DNA from: CAYYFX01 sp964571855
GTDB lineage: Bacteria; ARS69
Length of the DNA stretch: 64,000 nucleotides
Assembly: GCA_964571855.1 (NCBI GenBank)
Contig: CAZNDO010000018.1
Location: 10,514-74,513, forward strand
Direction of reading: 5' to 3'
Positions 44,891-54,013 of the stretch are shown piece by piece. The translations under genes and the position numbers were made by a program. Position 1 is the first letter of the stretch, and each line of letters starts with the position of its first letter. The notes beneath the pieces were generated by a model. That model was not told where the DNA came from. It saw nothing but the letters and a program-made list of their open reading frames with translations, and made no database searches.

Positions 44891-46462
44891 TCAGCGGCGG
44901 ACCAGCACCCGGGCGACCGCCGTGGCCCCGGAGGCGGTCTCCGCCCGGAGGAAGTACACGCCGGGGGCGACCGGTCGGCCGGCAGCGTCGCGGCCGTCCC
45001 AGGCCACTTCCCCCGGCCCGCGGTCGTACCGCCCCCGGGCGAGGGTGGCCACGCGGCGGCCGGCGGCGTCGTGCACGGTGAAGTGGACGGCGGCGGCCTC
45101 CGGCAGCGCGAACGACAGCCGCGTGCCGGCGGCGGTCGGATTCGGGGCCGCCGTCAGGGTCATCCGCGACGGGTGCGCGGCCGGATCGTCCTCCCGCGCG
45201 GCCGGGGCCGGCGCCCGCTCGCGGACCTCGAACTCGTACAGGTGCGCCTCGTACGCCGCGAAGGAATCGGTGATGCGCCCGCCCCGGATGGCGAGCGCGC
45301 GATCCTCGTGCACGACGACGGCGCGACCGTGGGGCCGCCGCGGGAGTTCGAACGTCACGTCCCCCGCGAAGCCGTTGCGCGACACGGCCACGAGCAGCGC
45401 GCTCCGGCCCGGGCCCTGCAGCACGCGGAAGTCCACCTCCGGCTCGCTGCACGACGCGCCCGGCAGGTCGGTCCCCACGAGGTACGGCGTGAGCGCCGCC
45501 ACCTCCGACACGACCTGTCGGGTGATCGGCCAGTTCTCCTCTCCTCCGCCCAGCGCGTGGTACCAGGTCCACCCGGCCCAGAAGATCCCCGTGGCCCCGT
45601 GCACCACGCTGGCCCACGCCTCCCAGCGCGCCTCCTTGAGCGGGATGCCCTTGTGCGCCTGGACGATCATCCACAGCGGCTGCCCCGGGAGGTTCAGCTC
45701 CGAAAGGAAGAGGTCCGCCGCGGTGACCAGCCGATCCATCGGGCAGTCGGGATAGCCGAGCACGTTGAACGCGGTGCACGTTCCCGGCCCGGCCGGGTAC
45801 GGGTAGCTCGCGAACATCACGACGTCCGTGGCGGTGGCGTAGGAGCCCACGTCCTGCTTCCAGTGCTCCAGGCTGCTGTCCGCCTGCGCGGGGGCATGGT
45901 TCATCGCGACCAGCGCGGACGGCGCGGCGGCGCGGAGTTGCGGATAGGTGTCGCGGACGTGCGCCTCGTCGATGTCGCCGATCATGTCGCGGCTGATCGT
46001 CCACGACGGCTCATCCCGATTCGCGAACGCCACGACGCGCCCGGGATGCGCGGCGGCGCAGTCCAGCAGCGCGTCCAGCTCCGCCGTCTCGTACATCCGC
46101 TGATCCACCTCCAGCTCCGGCGTGCCGGGATCGTCCCAGTTCCACGTGTCCCCCGAGCCCACCAGCAGGTGCCACCCGCCCGCCTCGGCGGCCGCCAGCA
46201 CGGCGGCGCAGGACGGCGTGGTGTCCGCGTACGCGATCTCGATGTCCCAGACGAAGTTCGCGCCGGACTCCGCGATGCGCGCCTCCCAGTCCGGATACCG
46301 CGGGCTGCCGAGATCCACGAGGCCCACCGGGAAGACCGGGGCGCCGTCGATCTCGAGCAGACCATCCGGGCGGATGGACGCCCCCTGCGCCGGGAATGCC
46401 GATGCCACCGCCACGGCCACCACGATGGCGGCGCGCGGAACGCGGGGAGACGACCGGGACAT
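44891..46462 (-). CDS. Secreted TIM-barrel (glycoside-hydrolase-like) protein with FlgD-like sorting tail
   Basis: The 523-aa protein starts at ATG 46462 (GGAG upstream); the signal peptide ends AQGAS. Residues 25-370 look like a (beta/alpha)8 glycosidase-type barrel: VFPVGLVDLGSPRYPDW, VAFANRDEPSW with an acidic pair, MNHAPAQ, VMFASYPYP, and GIFWAGWTWYH. A beta-sandwich follows. A C-terminal Ig-like FlgD/type A sorting domain occupies the last 90 residues (AAPNPTAAGTRLSF, GVYFLRAE, VLVRR). Substrate and activity are unknown. The frame is open upstream but lacks a better start. Confidence 0.7.
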   Translation of the reverse strand: MSRSSPRVPRAAIVVAVAVASAFPAQGASIRPDGLLEIDGAPVFPVGLVDLGSPRYPDWEARIAESGANFVWDIEIAYADTTPSCAAVLAAAEAGGWHLLVGSGDTWNWDDPGTPELEVDQRMYETAELDALLDCAAAHPGRVVAFANRDEPSWTISRDMIGDIDEAHVRDTYPQLRAAAPSALVAMNHAPAQADSSLEHWKQDVGSYATATDVVMFASYPYPAGPGTCTAFNVLGYPDCPMDRLVTAADLFLSELNLPGQPLWMIVQAHKGIPLKEARWEAWASVVHGATGIFWAGWTWYHALGGGEENWPITRQVVSEVAALTPYLVGTDLPGASCSEPEVDFRVLQGPGRSALLVAVSRNGFAGDVTFELPRRPHGRAVVVHEDRALAIRGGRITDSFAAYEAHLYEFEVRERAPAPAAREDDPAAHPSRMTLTAAPNPTAAGTRLSFALPEAAAVHFTVHDAAGRRVATLARGRYDRGPGEVAWDGRDAAGRPVAPGVYFLRAETASGATAVARVLVRR

Positions 46463-46776
46463 GGCGGCGACTCCGGCGGGGGATGGGGTCGCGGGATGCG
46501 GCGCGGGGATCGCGCGTCGAGGCCCGGATGGTAGGACGCGCCCGCGGGCGGGATCAACCCCGGGACACCGGACGGACGAAGGGGCCCCGAGGCCCCGGAG
46601 CGGCATCGACCCACCCGTCGCCGCTTGGCCGAGCCCCGGCAGCCCCCCGCCGTTTACGGACTCGGAGCCGTCTCTCCCAGTACCGGAGGCCTTCGGGGTC
46701 TCCGAACCAGGACCGCACCACCCGTCACCACACCACGAGCGGCCCCGAGTCACACCTGTGGAACGCGCGCTCCTCC
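46463..46776. other. Intergenic region between the MarR-type gene and the TIM-barrel gene
   Basis: These 314 bases contain no credible gene on either strand. The only structure is a small hairpin with CGGAG (46684-46688) and CTCCG (46700-46704) around a TTCG loop, without a T-run. It might end the regulator transcript. The promoter of the downstream gene should be here, but I cannot pick it out. Confidence 0.4.
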
Positions 46777-47259
46777 CTACCTCCGCCAGAGGGTCCCGGT
46801 GCGGCGGCCGGGACGCCCGTCCGCGCCGTTCTCCGGGAACATCAGCTTCTCCACGTCCTCCAGTTCGGTGGCCAGCCGCCGCAGGCGCCGCGGGGTCACC
46901 TCTCCCCGCTCCAGCGCGTCCAGCAGGCGACCCGCGCCGGCCAGCGGCACGCGGCGCAGCGTCTCGCGGCCCCGGCGCGTGAGGTCCGTGGGGACCTTCC
47001 GCCGGTCCTCCGCGCTGCGGACGCGGGAGATGAGACCGAGTTCCGTGAGCCGCTCGAAGCGGCTCTGCATGGTGGGCACCGAGACGCCCAGCTTGCGCGC
47101 CAGCTCCACCATCGTGGCCCCCGGGTCCCCCTCCAGCAACCGGAGCACGAGCAGCAGCGGCGGGGACAGCCTCTGCCGCCGCAGCGTGCGCCGGTAGTCC
47201 TCGCGCCGGTCGCCCAGGCGCTCCACCCCGTTCACGATATGGATAATCTCGTTTCTCAT
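46777..47259 (-). CDS. MarR-family winged-helix transcriptional regulator
   Basis: The 160-aa protein has the MarR layout: a helical N-terminus, then a winged helix-turn-helix at about 45-100 (GATMVELARKLGVSVPTMQSRF, LTELGLISRVRSAEDRRKV, TDLTRRG with the wing DRR), and a helical dimerisation tail. The DRRK wing motif is typical. There is no Shine-Dalgarno before the ATG at 47259, and a -10-like GATAAT ends only 11 bases upstream, so the message may be leaderless. It probably represses itself and neighbouring surface-protein genes; the ligand is unknown. Confidence 0.85.
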   Translation of the reverse strand: MRNEIIHIVNGVERLGDRREDYRRTLRRQRLSPPLLLVLRLLEGDPGATMVELARKLGVSVPTMQSRFERLTELGLISRVRSAEDRRKVPTDLTRRGRETLRRVPLAGAGRLLDALERGEVTPRRLRRLATELEDVEKLMFPENGADGRPGRRTGTLWRR

Positions 47260-47276
47260 ACGGTATGGGATTATCC
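47241..47276 (-). promoter_or_regulatory. Inverted repeat and promoter over the MarR-type start codon
   Basis: GGATAATC (47241-47248) and GATTATCC (47269-47276) are perfect 8-bp arms flanking the start codon. The right arm, read on the minus strand, contains GATAAT, a good -10; TTGCGC lies 16 bases further upstream as a weak -35. A smaller palindrome, CATAC-G-GTATG, covers 47257-47267. This looks like an autoregulatory operator. Confidence 0.5.
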
Positions 47277-47298
47277 GCACTTCATAGTATGGCGCAAC

Positions 47299-47337
47299 AA
47301 AAAAAGCGGGCCGGAGGACGAAAATCCTCCGGCCCGC
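47299..47337 (-). terminator. Intrinsic terminator of the first LVIVD gene
   Basis: A perfect 13-bp stem (47306-47318 with 47325-47337) surrounds the loop CGAAAA. On the minus strand it is followed directly by seven T residues (47299-47305). It lies 26 bases past the stop of the gene at 47363-48796. It is the clearest intrinsic terminator in the window. Confidence 0.9.
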
Positions 47338-47362
47338 CGGCGCGCCCGTTCCGCGGGTGGGC

Positions 47363-48796
47363 TCAGGGCGCCACGGTGATCCTCGCCGCCGCCGTGCGGC
47401 CCGCCGCCTCCAGGCGCGCGAAGTACACGCCCGCGGCCACGGGGCGGCCCGCCTCGTCGCGGCCGTCCCACGACAGCTCCGCCGCCCCCGTGGCGGACGT
47501 CCGGGAGCCCAGCTCCCGCACGCTTCGCCCCGCCGCGTCCACGATGCGCGCGGACGCCGCCGCGCCGGCCGGCAGGCGGGCCGCGAGCAGGACCGGCGAC
47601 CCGCGCCGCACCGGATTCGGCCGCGCCGGCCCGAGCGACACCACGGGCGCCTCCTGCGGCGCCGCCGGCACCGCGACGGCCGCGGCATTCGCCGCCGCCG
47701 GCGCCGCGCCGTCGTCCTCGAGCAGCTCCATCACGTACAGGCCACCCCCGATGTCGGACGCCACGAAGAGCCCCGGCGAGTCCGGGTAGTACGGGAACAC
47801 GCCCCAGCAGCCCGCGAACGCCGGGATGTCGCCGCGCGGGAACGTGTCGTACCAGGCCACTTCCCGCATGTCCGCCGGGTCCGACACGTCCACGATCCGC
47901 ACGCCCGCCGTGTACCAGGACACGTAGGCCAGCCGCCCCTTCACGTGGACGTTGTGCGGGATGCAGTACCGGCCGTTCGGCGGCTGCCACAGCCCGGCGA
48001 ACTGCGGCGCGGCCGGATCCGAGATGTCCCACGCGCGCAGGCTGGCGCCGGAGCGCTCGTCCGTGGTGAGCACGTGCACGCCGTCGCCGACCGGCCACGC
48101 GTTGTGCGTGAAGGCGCCCGGGTACGGCCCCACCTGGCCGAGGATCGCCGGCGTGGCCGGCGTGGAGACGTCCAGGAGGAAGAGTCGCGTCGCGTTGATG
48201 GCGGACACGTACGCCACGCCGTCCGCGGCGTAGACGTCGTGGGCGTACGCGCCGTCCCATCGCCCCGCCACCGTGGGCGCGGCCGGCGGCGCGAGATCCA
48301 GGATGAGGATGCCGCCCGTGCGGTCCCGCCCGGCGATGTACGCGCGCGCCGCCGCCTCGTCGATGTACAGGTTGTGCGCCGTGGTGAAGCCGCCCACCGT
48401 GGCGGCCGGCTGCGGCGCGGACGGGTCCGCGATGTTCACGACCTGCAGCCCGCCCCCGGCCTCGTTCACGACGTACATGTACGAACCGTACGTCTTGATG
48501 TCCCGCCAGGCGGAGCCGGGCCCGGGAACGAACGACACCTCCACGGGCCGCCGGCGGTCCGTGATGTCGATCACCGCCACGCCGTCGTACGCGCCGAGCA
48601 GCGCGTACTCCCGCCCGTCGGGCGCGGTCCAGCCCCAGATGTCGCTGTAGCTCGAGTGCTGGTCGAGGACCCCGTGGAGGGCGACGTTCTCCGCCGGGAA
48701 GCGCTCGGCACGGACCTCGGACGGCCCGGCGGACGCGGGAACGGGAAACACGACGGCGCCCAGTGCGGCGGCGCCGAGAACAGCCGGCCGGAACAT
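47363..48796 (-). CDS. Secreted LVIVD-repeat (choice-of-anchor B) protein with FlgD-like tail
   Basis: The 477-aa protein has GGAGG before the ATG and a signal peptide ending PASAG. Residues 35-375 form a beta-propeller of LVIVD-type repeats (YDGVAVIDITD, GGLQVVNIADP, GILILDLAPP, AGVRIVDVSDP), with family landmarks HSSYSDIWGW, AWRDIKTYGSYMYVV and FTHNAW. After an Ala-rich linker, residues 395-477 are an Ig-like sorting domain (ARPNPVRRGSPV, GVYFARLE). It is secreted or surface-attached; the ligand is unknown. It is the shortest of three paralogues in a row, lacking the inserted Ig-like and jelly-roll domains. Confidence 0.85.
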   Translation of the reverse strand: MFRPAVLGAAALGAVVFPVPASAGPSEVRAERFPAENVALHGVLDQHSSYSDIWGWTAPDGREYALLGAYDGVAVIDITDRRRPVEVSFVPGPGSAWRDIKTYGSYMYVVNEAGGGLQVVNIADPSAPQPAATVGGFTTAHNLYIDEAAARAYIAGRDRTGGILILDLAPPAAPTVAGRWDGAYAHDVYAADGVAYVSAINATRLFLLDVSTPATPAILGQVGPYPGAFTHNAWPVGDGVHVLTTDERSGASLRAWDISDPAAPQFAGLWQPPNGRYCIPHNVHVKGRLAYVSWYTAGVRIVDVSDPADMREVAWYDTFPRGDIPAFAGCWGVFPYYPDSPGLFVASDIGGGLYVMELLEDDGAAPAAANAAAVAVPAAPQEAPVVSLGPARPNPVRRGSPVLLAARLPAGAAASARIVDAAGRSVRELGSRTSATGAAELSWDGRDEAGRPVAAGVYFARLEAAGRTAAARITVAP

Positions 48797-48823
48797 CGAT
48801 GCCTCCGATCCGCGGAAACGAAG

Positions 48824-48852
48824 GGGACCCGCCCCACGGCGGGGCGGGTCCC
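48824..48852 (-). terminator. Hairpin after the second LVIVD gene
   Basis: Arms 48824-48835 and 48841-48852 (12 bp, perfect) enclose a 5-base loop, 51 bases past the stop of the gene at 48903. On the minus strand only a short TTT follows at some distance, so termination is plausible but weaker than at 47299-47337. Confidence 0.55.
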
Positions 48853-48902
48853 GGGACTTTCCCGTCGGAGGCGGGCGATCGCAACCGCCCGCGCGCCCGG
48901 AC

Positions 48903-51323
48903 CTACCGGATCACGAGGATTTTACGAGTCCGCTCCTCCGCGCCGGCGCGAACCCGGAGGAAGTACACCCCGGCCGCTCCCGGCCGCCCGTCGCTGCCGC
49001 CGCCATCCCAGACCAGCCGGTGGCGGCCGGCCTCCATCGCCCCGTCCGCCAGGGTGGCCACCCGGCGCCCCAGGACGTCGTGGATCTCGGCCACGACGCG
49101 CTCCCGCGCGGGCAGCGCGAGGTCCAGCGCCGCCGACTCGCCGGCGCGCAGGGGGTTCGGGAACGGCGCGGACAGCGCGAACCGGTGCACGCCGCCGTCC
49201 AGGACCGGCACCCCGGTGGGAACCGTGTCCGGACCGTCGTAGATCATGAAGTCGTCGATCAGCGCCTCGGTGATGGATCCGTCCGCCGTGTCGCGCGCGG
49301 TGAACTGGAACCGCGTGAGGTTCGACGGCGTGATCAGGGACAGCAGCGGGACGTCCACGTTCAGCCAGCCGTCCGTGGAGGAGGTCTGCTCGTGCAGGAC
49401 GACCCACGAGCCGCCGCCGTTCGTGGACACCCGAACGGTGAAGACGTCCGTGGACGGATTGCTGAGGATGCCGCTCGTGTACCACAGGCGGAACGTGACA
49501 TGCGGGTCCGCGGCGCCGGCGAGCGCGAAGCTGGGCGAGAGGAGCACGGTCTCCCCGCCGTCCACGTCGTTCGAGCCCACCGTGACCCCGGCCGACGCGC
49601 CGGTGACCCAGCACAGCGTGCCCCCGCCGGGCGTGAAGTCGTCCCCGGGCTGCACGACCTGCGTGCCGGAGAGCGTCTGCTGCGGGTCCGCCCGCTCCCA
49701 GGCCCCGCTGGACACCGTCCCGGAGACCGACCAGCCCGGGTACGGATCCTGGAACGTGTCGGCCACGATGGCGGGGTTCAGCGGGAAGTCCATCGTCAGC
49801 GACCCGCCGACGTTCACGTCCACCGTGCCCTCCATCGGGTTGAAGCCGAAGGCGTCGGCGCGGATGCCGTACATGCCGGCCGGGATCGCGTTGTGGTCGT
49901 AGACCCCGGAGGCGTCCGAGGCCTTCACGAGGGGTGTTCCCACGACCGTCACCTGCGCGTTCTGGATCGGCAGCGACGTGAGCGCCTCCGTGACGGTGCC
50001 CGACACCGCGCCCGAGGGCAGCAGCGTGAGCTCCACGTCCAGCGGCGTGACGATGCTGGAGACGATCGTGGCCGGCACCAGCTCGGTCTCGTACCCGAAC
50101 GCGCTCACCTCCAGCGTGACCGCGCCGGGCAGGTCGTCGAGCGAGTACGCGCCCGCGGCGTCGCTCTGGACGGACACGCCGGTCTCCACCACCTCGACCG
50201 TGGCCCCCGCGATCTTGACCGCGGGCTCGGACGCGCGCCGCACCTCGCCGGCCACGGTGCCGAGCGCGCCCTTGAACTCCAGGACGTACAGCCCGTTCGA
50301 GATGTCCGAGGCCAGCAGCAGGTCCGGGTTCGTCACGAAGAAGGGGAACGCGCCCCAGCAGCCGTCGTACGTGCTTCCGTCGTCCGCCGCCCACGTGTCG
50401 TACGCGCCCACTTCCACGAGATCGAAAGGATCGGACACGTCCACGATCTTCACGCCGAGCGTGTAGTAGGAGATGTACGCGTAGTCGCCCTCGATGTGCG
50501 TGTTGTGCGGGATCGTGGTGTTGTTCGGCCGGTACGAGTCCGTCTGCTGCAGGGTGGGCAGCGTGGAGAGGTCCCACATGCGGCAGGAGGAGGCGCTGGT
50601 CTCGTCCGTGGTCATCACGTACAGCCCGTCCGGCGTGGGCCACGCGTTGTGCGTGAACGCCGCCGGATAGCCCTCCGCGGTGCCGAGCGGCGGCGGGATG
50701 CTCGCCGGGTTCGTCACGTCCAGCACGTACAGGCGGTCCACGTTGATCGCGCTGCCGAAGAGCCGGCCGTTCTGCACCTGCACGTCGTGGAAGTACGCGG
50801 TCTCCCAGCTCCCGATCTCCACCGGGGCCGTCGGGTTCGCCAGGCTCAGGATGCGCGTGCCGCCGATCCCGATGTTCGAGCCCGCGGTGTACAGCCGTCC
50901 CGTGGTCGTATCGATGTACAGGTTGTGGGCGCGGCTGAACCCGCCCGCCGTGTAGGCGCCGGCCGCCACCGGGCTCTCCGGGTTCGACAGGTCGACGATG
51001 GCGATGCCGCCGGACGTCTCGTTCGTGACGTACGCGTAGTGCCCGTAGGTCTTGATGTCGCGCCACGTGGACGTGGCCCCCGGCAGGAAGCCCGTCTCGT
51101 ACGGCGCGCCCGGATCGGACACGTTGATGACGGCGAGGCCGGTGGTGCACCCGAGCAGCGCGTACTCGGCGCCGTTCGGGGCGGTGTAGCCCCACACGTC
51201 GTTGTACGCCGGGTGGTCGTCCACGCGGGCGTGGAAGATCACGTTGAACGTGGGACCCGCCTGGGTGGCGCCGGCGAGGAGCAGGAGGAGGAGCGCGGAC
51301 GGGGGGAGGTGGCGAGCGGACAT
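48903..51323 (-). CDS. Secreted LVIVD-repeat (choice-of-anchor B) protein with two regulatory Ig-like domains, jelly-roll and sorting tail
   Basis: The 806-aa protein starts at ATG 51323 (GGAG upstream), with the signal peptide ending ATQAG. The LVIVD propeller spans about 28-380 (YNDVWGYT, TWRDIKTYGHYAYV, IVDLSNPESP, FTHNAWPTPDG, VKIVDVSDP). Two carboxypeptidase-regulatory-like beta domains follow at about 385-535 (GEVRRASE, GTVTEALTSLPIQNAQVTVVG). A MAM/jelly-roll-like domain spans about 540-700 (DPYPGWSVSG, DDFMIYDGPD). The FlgD-like sorting tail covers 715-806 (PFPNPLRAG, GVYFLRVR, ILVIR). No enzymatic motif is seen. It is a close relative of its two neighbours. Confidence 0.85.
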   Translation of the reverse strand: MSARHLPPSALLLLLLAGATQAGPTFNVIFHARVDDHPAYNDVWGYTAPNGAEYALLGCTTGLAVINVSDPGAPYETGFLPGATSTWRDIKTYGHYAYVTNETSGGIAIVDLSNPESPVAAGAYTAGGFSRAHNLYIDTTTGRLYTAGSNIGIGGTRILSLANPTAPVEIGSWETAYFHDVQVQNGRLFGSAINVDRLYVLDVTNPASIPPPLGTAEGYPAAFTHNAWPTPDGLYVMTTDETSASSCRMWDLSTLPTLQQTDSYRPNNTTIPHNTHIEGDYAYISYYTLGVKIVDVSDPFDLVEVGAYDTWAADDGSTYDGCWGAFPFFVTNPDLLLASDISNGLYVLEFKGALGTVAGEVRRASEPAVKIAGATVEVVETGVSVQSDAAGAYSLDDLPGAVTLEVSAFGYETELVPATIVSSIVTPLDVELTLLPSGAVSGTVTEALTSLPIQNAQVTVVGTPLVKASDASGVYDHNAIPAGMYGIRADAFGFNPMEGTVDVNVGGSLTMDFPLNPAIVADTFQDPYPGWSVSGTVSSGAWERADPQQTLSGTQVVQPGDDFTPGGGTLCWVTGASAGVTVGSNDVDGGETVLLSPSFALAGAADPHVTFRLWYTSGILSNPSTDVFTVRVSTNGGGSWVVLHEQTSSTDGWLNVDVPLLSLITPSNLTRFQFTARDTADGSITEALIDDFMIYDGPDTVPTGVPVLDGGVHRFALSAPFPNPLRAGESAALDLALPARERVVAEIHDVLGRRVATLADGAMEAGRHRLVWDGGGSDGRPGAAGVYFLRVRAGAEERTRKILVIR

Positions 51324-51397
51324 CGGCGGTCTCCGTGCGGGGGGCGTCCGGGGAAGGCGGCCGGCGCCGCCTCCCCCGTGGGCCGGTTCATCGTGGG

Positions 51398-53830
51398 TCA
51401 GTCGATGCGGACCATCTTGCGGGTCCGGAGCTCGTCCTTCGTCTCGAGGCGGTAGAAGTACACGCCGGCCGCGGCGCGGCGGCGGCCGATGTCCTGCCCG
51501 TCCCACTCCACGCGGTGCGCGCCGGCCTCGAGCACGCCGTCCACCAGCGTGGCCACGCGGGCGCCGCGCACGTCGAACACGGACAGGCGCACCGCCTCCT
51601 TCGCCGGGATCGCGAAGTCGATGGTGGTGGCGCCGGGGAACGGGTTCGGCCGGTTCTGCGCGAGGTCCAGGCGCAGCCGCGGCGCGAACGTCTCCACGCC
51701 GGTGGCGCCGGGCGCCGCGTCGTACAGCGTGAAGTCGTCCAGCGCGCCCTCGACCACCTGGCCCGGATCCGGGTCCTCGGCGGTGAAGCGGAAGCGCACC
51801 TGATCCAGCGCGCCGAGGTGCGGCGTGAGATCGATGTCGATCGGCTGCCAGAAGTTCTCGTGCGCCGTGGTGCTCTCCAGCAGCGTCCAGCTGGACCCGC
51901 CGTCGTCGGACACGTGCACCTGCCACGCGTCCAGCGCGTCGTTCACCGCGTACCACCGGTAGTAGAACACGTGCGGCACGGCCATCCCGGTGAGGTCGTA
52001 CACGGGGGAGAGGAGACGCGTGGCGCCGCCGTCCACGTCGTCCGTGCCGATGTTGAAGCTCGATGCGTTGCCGGTCACGGCGCACTGGTCGTCCGGGTCC
52101 AGCGTGTGGTCCAGCTCGGGGTTGTACAGGCCGTTCGAGTAGGTGCCGAACGGCTCGCCGAACACCCAGAACCCGGACGTGGTGGACGCGTCGCTCTGCA
52201 CCGACCAGCCGGCCGGCGCGGAGAAGTCCTCGTAGTGCGCGCCCGGCGTCAGCGAGTAGTCGTACGTCTGGTTCGTGCTGGCCACCACGGACACCGCGAG
52301 CCCCGTGCGCGGCTGGTACGCGTAGCGGACGAGGTCCAGCGCATAGGACGGCGAAGGCACGGTGGGAACGTCGGGGAAGGCGTAGTCCCCGTTCGCGTCC
52401 GTGACGGTGGCGAACGGCGTGCCGACGAGCGTGACCTCCACGCCGGCGATCGGGTCGCCGCTGCCGGCCTCGGTGATCGTCCCCGAGATGCCGCCGGACG
52501 GGTACTTGGTCAGCACGAAGTCCGTGACGGTGACGCCGTCCGGACCCACGGAGACCGTGGCGGAATCCGGCGCGTGCCCGTAGGCGGAGGCGCGGAGCAG
52601 GTGCCCGCCCCCGTGGAACACGGAGAACTTGTACGCGGCCGCGGCGGCCACGGTCTGCTCCAGGTTCAGCCCGTCGTATTCCACCAGGGCGCCCGGCAGC
52701 AGCCCGCCGGCCGAGGACGACACCGTGCCCTCCAGGCGGCCGGCGTCGGGCTGGTACTTCAGCAGGAACAGGCCGTACTTCCCGTCGTTCGCGGCGACGA
52801 CGCCGGACGGCAGGTGCGGGTACACGCCCCAGTTGCCCGGCCCGACGCCGCCGGCATTCGAATCGGGGTACGTGTCCCAGTACCCCATCTCCGTGAGGCT
52901 GGCCGGGTTGCTCACGTCGATGATGCGCGTCCCGTACGCGTACCACGACGCCCAGCACTGCGTGCCCTGCACGTGCACGTTGTGGACGGACGCGGCGGGG
53001 TTCGGATTGAACGCCGACACGAGCGCGATGGCGCTGGGCGCGCTGCGATCCAGGCACTTCACGTGCCCGCCGCCGGTCTCCTCCGCGATCATCACGTGCA
53101 CGCCGTCGCCCACGGGCCAGGACGCGTGCACGGAACCCGTGGGATCCAGCCAGCCCGCGCCGAAGTTCACGGGGTTCGTGGAGTCCGTGATGTCGATCAT
53201 CCGGAAGCGGTCCGCGTTGATGAGGCACGCGTGGACGATGTTCCCCTCGAACGAGATGTCGTGGATGTACTGGTTGTCCCAGCGGCCCACTTCCACGGGG
53301 TTGGCGGGGTTCGAGATGTCCAGGATGTTCATCCCGCCGTTCACCATGCCGCCGCCGTAACCGCCCACCACGCACAGCAGCGGCCGCGTGGGATGCGCCT
53401 TCAGGTTGTGCACGTTGTCCACGGTGGCGGTGTACGTGTTGACGATGGTGGGATCCGTGGGGTCGGAGATGTCCACGACCTGGATGCCGCCGCCGCCCTC
53501 GGTGCCCACGTAGGCGTAGTTGCCCTGCACCGCCATGTCGCGCCAGGTGCTGAACGGCCCCGGGATGTACTTCACGAGCACGGGGTTCACCGGGTCGTCG
53601 ATGTCCCACCACGCGGTGCCCGTGGTCAGGCCCTGGATCACGTACTCGTGCCCGTCGCTGCCCACGAAGGCCCAGACGTCGTTGTAGCCATCGAACAGGT
53701 CGCGGTTCGCCAGCATCACGACGTTGTCGAAGTCGAAGACCTGCGCGGGTGCGGCGGGCGCGAGCGCGGCCACGAGGCCGGCGCACGCCGCGACACGGAG
53801 GAACGCACGGACGGGGAGACTGCGGTGCAT
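51398..53830 (-). CDS. Secreted LVIVD-repeat (choice-of-anchor B) protein, third paralogue
   Basis: The 810-aa protein starts at ATG 53830 (AGGGGG upstream), with the signal peptide ending APAQ. The propeller covers about 30-375 (YNDVWAFVG, TWRDMAVQGNYAYVG, IQVVDISDP, NILDISNP, SWPVGDGVHV). Then come a regulatory-like domain pair (380-545; GTITEAGSGDPIAGVEVTLVG), a jelly-roll-like domain (about 550-715; EDFSAPAGWSVQ, LDDFTLYD) and the FlgD-like tail (NRPNPFPGATTIDF, GVYFYRLE, MVRID). The architecture equals that of the neighbour at 48903-51323, with clear divergence, so the duplication is old. It probably heads the run. Confidence 0.85.
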   Translation of the reverse strand: MHRSLPVRAFLRVAACAGLVAALAPAAPAQVFDFDNVVMLANRDLFDGYNDVWAFVGSDGHEYVIQGLTTGTAWWDIDDPVNPVLVKYIPGPFSTWRDMAVQGNYAYVGTEGGGGIQVVDISDPTDPTIVNTYTATVDNVHNLKAHPTRPLLCVVGGYGGGMVNGGMNILDISNPANPVEVGRWDNQYIHDISFEGNIVHACLINADRFRMIDITDSTNPVNFGAGWLDPTGSVHASWPVGDGVHVMIAEETGGGHVKCLDRSAPSAIALVSAFNPNPAASVHNVHVQGTQCWASWYAYGTRIIDVSNPASLTEMGYWDTYPDSNAGGVGPGNWGVYPHLPSGVVAANDGKYGLFLLKYQPDAGRLEGTVSSSAGGLLPGALVEYDGLNLEQTVAAAAAYKFSVFHGGGHLLRASAYGHAPDSATVSVGPDGVTVTDFVLTKYPSGGISGTITEAGSGDPIAGVEVTLVGTPFATVTDANGDYAFPDVPTVPSPSYALDLVRYAYQPRTGLAVSVVASTNQTYDYSLTPGAHYEDFSAPAGWSVQSDASTTSGFWVFGEPFGTYSNGLYNPELDHTLDPDDQCAVTGNASSFNIGTDDVDGGATRLLSPVYDLTGMAVPHVFYYRWYAVNDALDAWQVHVSDDGGSSWTLLESTTAHENFWQPIDIDLTPHLGALDQVRFRFTAEDPDPGQVVEGALDDFTLYDAAPGATGVETFAPRLRLDLAQNRPNPFPGATTIDFAIPAKEAVRLSVFDVRGARVATLVDGVLEAGAHRVEWDGQDIGRRRAAAGVYFYRLETKDELRTRKMVRID

Positions 53831-54013
53831 GGGACCCCCTGGAGGAACGCCGGAAGTGTCAGGACGGACGGGAGCCCGGCCCCCGGGATGGAACGGGGGG
53901 AAATCGGGACCGGCTCGAACGAGCGAGTGTATCGCAAGACGCGGCCCGGGCGCGCGTGCGGAGTGGCGAAGTCCGTGCGAACAATACACGACGCGCGGAT
54001 CTACAATTCGAGG

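Noticed and set aside
46684..46704. TTCG-loop hairpin as a strong terminator
   Set aside because: The stem is only five clean base pairs and no T-run follows on either strand. It is kept only as a note on the intergenic region.
51398..53989. Upstream in-frame extension of the third LVIVD gene to 53989
   Set aside because: The added residues are Arg/Pro-rich noise before a good signal peptide. ATG 53830 has a ribosome-binding site.
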